Assembly (NCBI RefSeq): GCF_009729095.1
Contig: NZ_VTGX01000003.1
Span: forward strand, 1-64,000
Direction of reading: 5' to 3'
Length of the DNA: 64,000 nt
Origin: Mycolicibacterium sp. CBMA 247
GTDB lineage: Bacteria > Actinomycetota > Actinomycetes > Mycobacteriales > Mycobacteriaceae
In this document: piece by piece, positions 62,504 through 64,000 of the stretch
How the letters are laid out: every line of letters starts with the position of its first letter
Position numbering within the stretch: position 1 is the stretch's first letter
Notes under the pieces: model-generated
What the model was told of the DNA's origin: nothing
What the model saw: only the letters and a program-made list of their open reading frames with translations
Database searches by the model: none
Program-made: the position numbers and the translations under genes

Positions 62504-62961
62504 CCGATATCGATCCTGACTTCGACAAGAGCGAACTGGTCGCCGACGCGGCGGCCCTCGACGGTTTCAACCGCAGCGTCGTCGAGGAATTCCGGGCAAA
62601 CGGCGGCAAGGTCGGCGGCCCGTTCGAGGGCGGCACGCTGTTGCTGCTGCACACCACGGGCGCGAAGTCCGGCAAGCCGCGGCTCTCGCCCCTGGCCTAC
62701 CTGGACGTCGACGGCCGGATGCTGATCGTCGGGTCGTACGCCGGCGCGCCCAAGGACCCGGCGTGGGTGCACAATCTGCGGGCCAACCCGAAGGTGCGTA
62801 TCGAGGTGGGCTCCGAGTCCTACGACGTCGTCTCGCGGGAACTGCCCGACGACGAGCGTGACGCGGCCTACCCGAAGATCGTCGACCGCGCCCCGGTCTT
62901 CGCCGAGTACCAGGCCAACACCACGCGGGCGATCCCGCTGTTCGAGTTGGTTCGGGCCTGA
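62500..62961 (+). CDS. Ddn-like deazaflavin (F420)-dependent nitroreductase-family protein
   Basis: 153 residues. Split beta-barrel family (DUF385/F420H2-dependent) with VVEEFRANGGKVGGPFEGGTLLLLHTTGAKSGKPRLSPLAYL, the GxxSGxxR-type cofactor region, and PAWVHNLRANPKVRIEVG. These proteins use F420H2 to reduce quinones, nitro compounds or unsaturated bonds. Translationally coupled to aspS. It ends five bases before the convergent binding-protein gene. Confidence 0.9.
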   Translation: MTDIDPDFDKSELVADAAALDGFNRSVVEEFRANGGKVGGPFEGGTLLLLHTTGAKSGKPRLSPLAYLDVDGRMLIVGSYAGAPKDPAWVHNLRANPKVRIEVGSESYDVVSRELPDDERDAAYPKIVDRAPVFAEYQANTTRAIPLFELVRA

Positions 62962-62966
62962 GGCTC

Positions 62967-63842
62967 TCACTGGGGGAGTGAGACCGGCTGATAGATCTCC
63001 TTGGCGGGCACTGAGGCGACTCCGAGCTCGGCAGCAACCGCATCGATCGCTTGCTGCGCGTTGTTGAGGTCCACGCGGCGGCCAGGGGTGAAGTACGGGC
63101 GGACGTAGCGTTCGTAGTGTCGTTGCGCTTCATCACGCGTGAGTCGGTCGAGGAACCAGGCGATGTAATCGACGGCTCGGCCTGGTTGTTCGGCAAGGGT
63201 CCGCAGCGCCCGCTGGTCGGCCTGCACCAGGGCCTGCAGGGCGGGGCTGTCCAGCGGGATATGGACGGGGTCCACGACGATGCCCACGGTGGGGATCTGA
63301 AAGTGATCGCCGACCCAGGCCAGCACGTGGAACCCTTCTTCCTCGGCGACCTGTTCGGGTGAGAGCGTGCTACCTACGAAGGCGGCGTCGATCGAGCCGT
63401 CCCGAAGGCGTCGCAGGTCCATCTGGTAGTCACCCGGATGCCGCACGACACATTCCAGGTCGCAGTCCGGGTCCAGGCCGTGCTTTCGCAGGACGATCCG
63501 GGCGAAGGTACCGGGAGGGTTATCGGCGGCGTGGACGGCCAGGCGCCGCCCGCGAAGATCCGCCATGGACTTCACATCGGCGTTACCGAGAAACCAGAAC
63601 AGCGGGCGATCGGTGTTGACGCTGAGGACTTTCCAACCGATCCCGTCGGTCAGCCGCGACAACAAGGTCCGGCCCAGACCGATCACCGCGCCGCGGCGCA
63701 GACGCTCGGCTGACCAGCCGATCCCGTCGCGGATGGCGACGTGCACACCCTCATCCTCGTAGTAGCCCTCCTGGTCGGCGACATGGGCGACCAGCTCCTC
63801 GTGAATGCCCCGCCCGACGTAGGCCAGATCGATCGTCTGCAC
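62967..63842 (-). CDS. NMT1/SsuA-like periplasmic-binding-fold protein without a signal peptide
   Basis: 291 residues from GTG 63842 (QTIDLAYVGRGIHEELVAHVADQEGYYEDEGV). The family blocks are clear: LVAHVADQEGYYEDEGVHVAI, MADLRGRRLAVHAADNPPG, and DAAFVGSTLSPEQVAEEEGFHVLA. There is no signal peptide or lipobox at any usable start, and no permease or ATPase nearby, so a cytosolic role (enzyme or sensor using the binding fold) is plausible. It follows an SDR gene on the same strand, with the GTG 11 bases beyond the SDR stop. Confidence 0.78.
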   Translation of the reverse strand: MQTIDLAYVGRGIHEELVAHVADQEGYYEDEGVHVAIRDGIGWSAERLRRGAVIGLGRTLLSRLTDGIGWKVLSVNTDRPLFWFLGNADVKSMADLRGRRLAVHAADNPPGTFARIVLRKHGLDPDCDLECVVRHPGDYQMDLRRLRDGSIDAAFVGSTLSPEQVAEEEGFHVLAWVGDHFQIPTVGIVVDPVHIPLDSPALQALVQADQRALRTLAEQPGRAVDYIAWFLDRLTRDEAQRHYERYVRPYFTPGRRVDLNNAQQAIDAVAAELGVASVPAKEIYQPVSLPQ

Positions 63843-63853
63843 AGCCAAACCTC

Positions 63854-64000
63854 TCAGTCCATGGCGAGGCCGCCGTTGACCTCCAGACAATGGCCGGTGG
63901 TGAAACCGGAATCCTCACTTGCCAAGAAAGCCACCGCCTTGGCGACCTCGTCGGGGCGGACGAGGCGCCCCATGGGATTGGTTGTGCCGAGTTGACGCAC
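63854..64000 (-). CDS. SDR oxidoreductase, C-terminal 48 residues (cut by window edge)
   Basis: A minus-strand frame open to the window end encodes PMGRLVRPDEVAKAVAFLAS, then EDSGFTTGHCLEVNGGLAMD and a TGA. That is the standard SDR ending (GR.xxPxEVAxAVxFLAS...xTGxxLxVNGG). The rest of the gene lies beyond the window. It is upstream of the NMT1-like gene in a probable two-gene unit. Confidence 0.85.
   Translation of the reverse strand: MRQLGTTNPMGRLVRPDEVAKAVAFLASEDSGFTTGHCLEVNGGLAMD

Overview
The window is high-GC actinobacterial DNA. Gene content and order point to a fast-growing Mycobacterium (Mycolicibacterium). It contains yajC-secD-secF-oligopeptide-binding lipoprotein-apt-rel, hisS, a LexA-type radical-SAM gene, a haloalkane dehalogenase, a YpfJ-type zinc protease and aspS. 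From memory this follows the M. tuberculosis Rv2590 (fadD9/CAR)-to-Rv2572c (aspS) order, interrupted here by several accessory blocks. GTG/TTG starts, 4-nt ATGA/GTGA overlaps, leaderless promoters and hairpin terminators without U-runs fit this host. I saw no tRNA, rRNA or CRISPR array.

Layout: 0.15-7.8 kb holds a small SRPBCC protein and two tandem carboxylic acid reductases (CAR), each preceded by the same 15-bp inverted-repeat operator and each closed by a strong hairpin. 8.2-18.6 kb holds a 4-TM protein, gabT, and the Sec accessory / purine salvage / stringent response cluster. 18.6-21.7 kb is a minus-strand operon of two cyclophilin-type prolyl isomerases and a SecD-like protein that keeps the periplasmic part of SecD but lacks its membrane channel bundle. 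21.8-23.8 kb is glyoxalase II-hisS. 23.9-28.7 kb is a urea-type ABC transporter (urtABCDE). 29-32.3 kb holds a secreted protein, a small ORF, the SOS-boxed radical-SAM gene, and a tetR-haloalkane dehalogenase pair under twin operators.

32.7-46.1 kb is a lipid or xenobiotic catabolic block: three acyl-CoA dehydrogenases, an amidohydrolase, an LLM monooxygenase, a thioesterase, a mycofactocin-type SDR, a BVMO-like flavoenzyme, three TetR regulators and an acyl-CoA ligase. It contains visible gene remnants (phosphotriesterase, SDR) and three operator families, two of them present in two copies. 46.9-53.6 kb is an amidase, a metal-ligand-poor M24 (creatinase-like) hydrolase and a complete spermidine/putrescine-type ABC importer, probably one operon for uptake and hydrolysis of an amide- or amidine-containing compound.

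53.6-64 kb returns to the conserved backbone: a DUF885 metalloprotease, a YpfJ-like protease, a solo TnpB, a carboxylesterase, SRPBCC, a ketopantoate-reductase-like protein, aspS and a deazaflavin-type reductase. It ends with a signal-less NMT1-like binding protein and the 3' end of an SDR cut by the window edge.

The best candidates for something undescribed are the half-SecD/cyclophilin operon, the amidase-M24-Pot cluster, and the leaderless SOS promoter of the radical-SAM gene.
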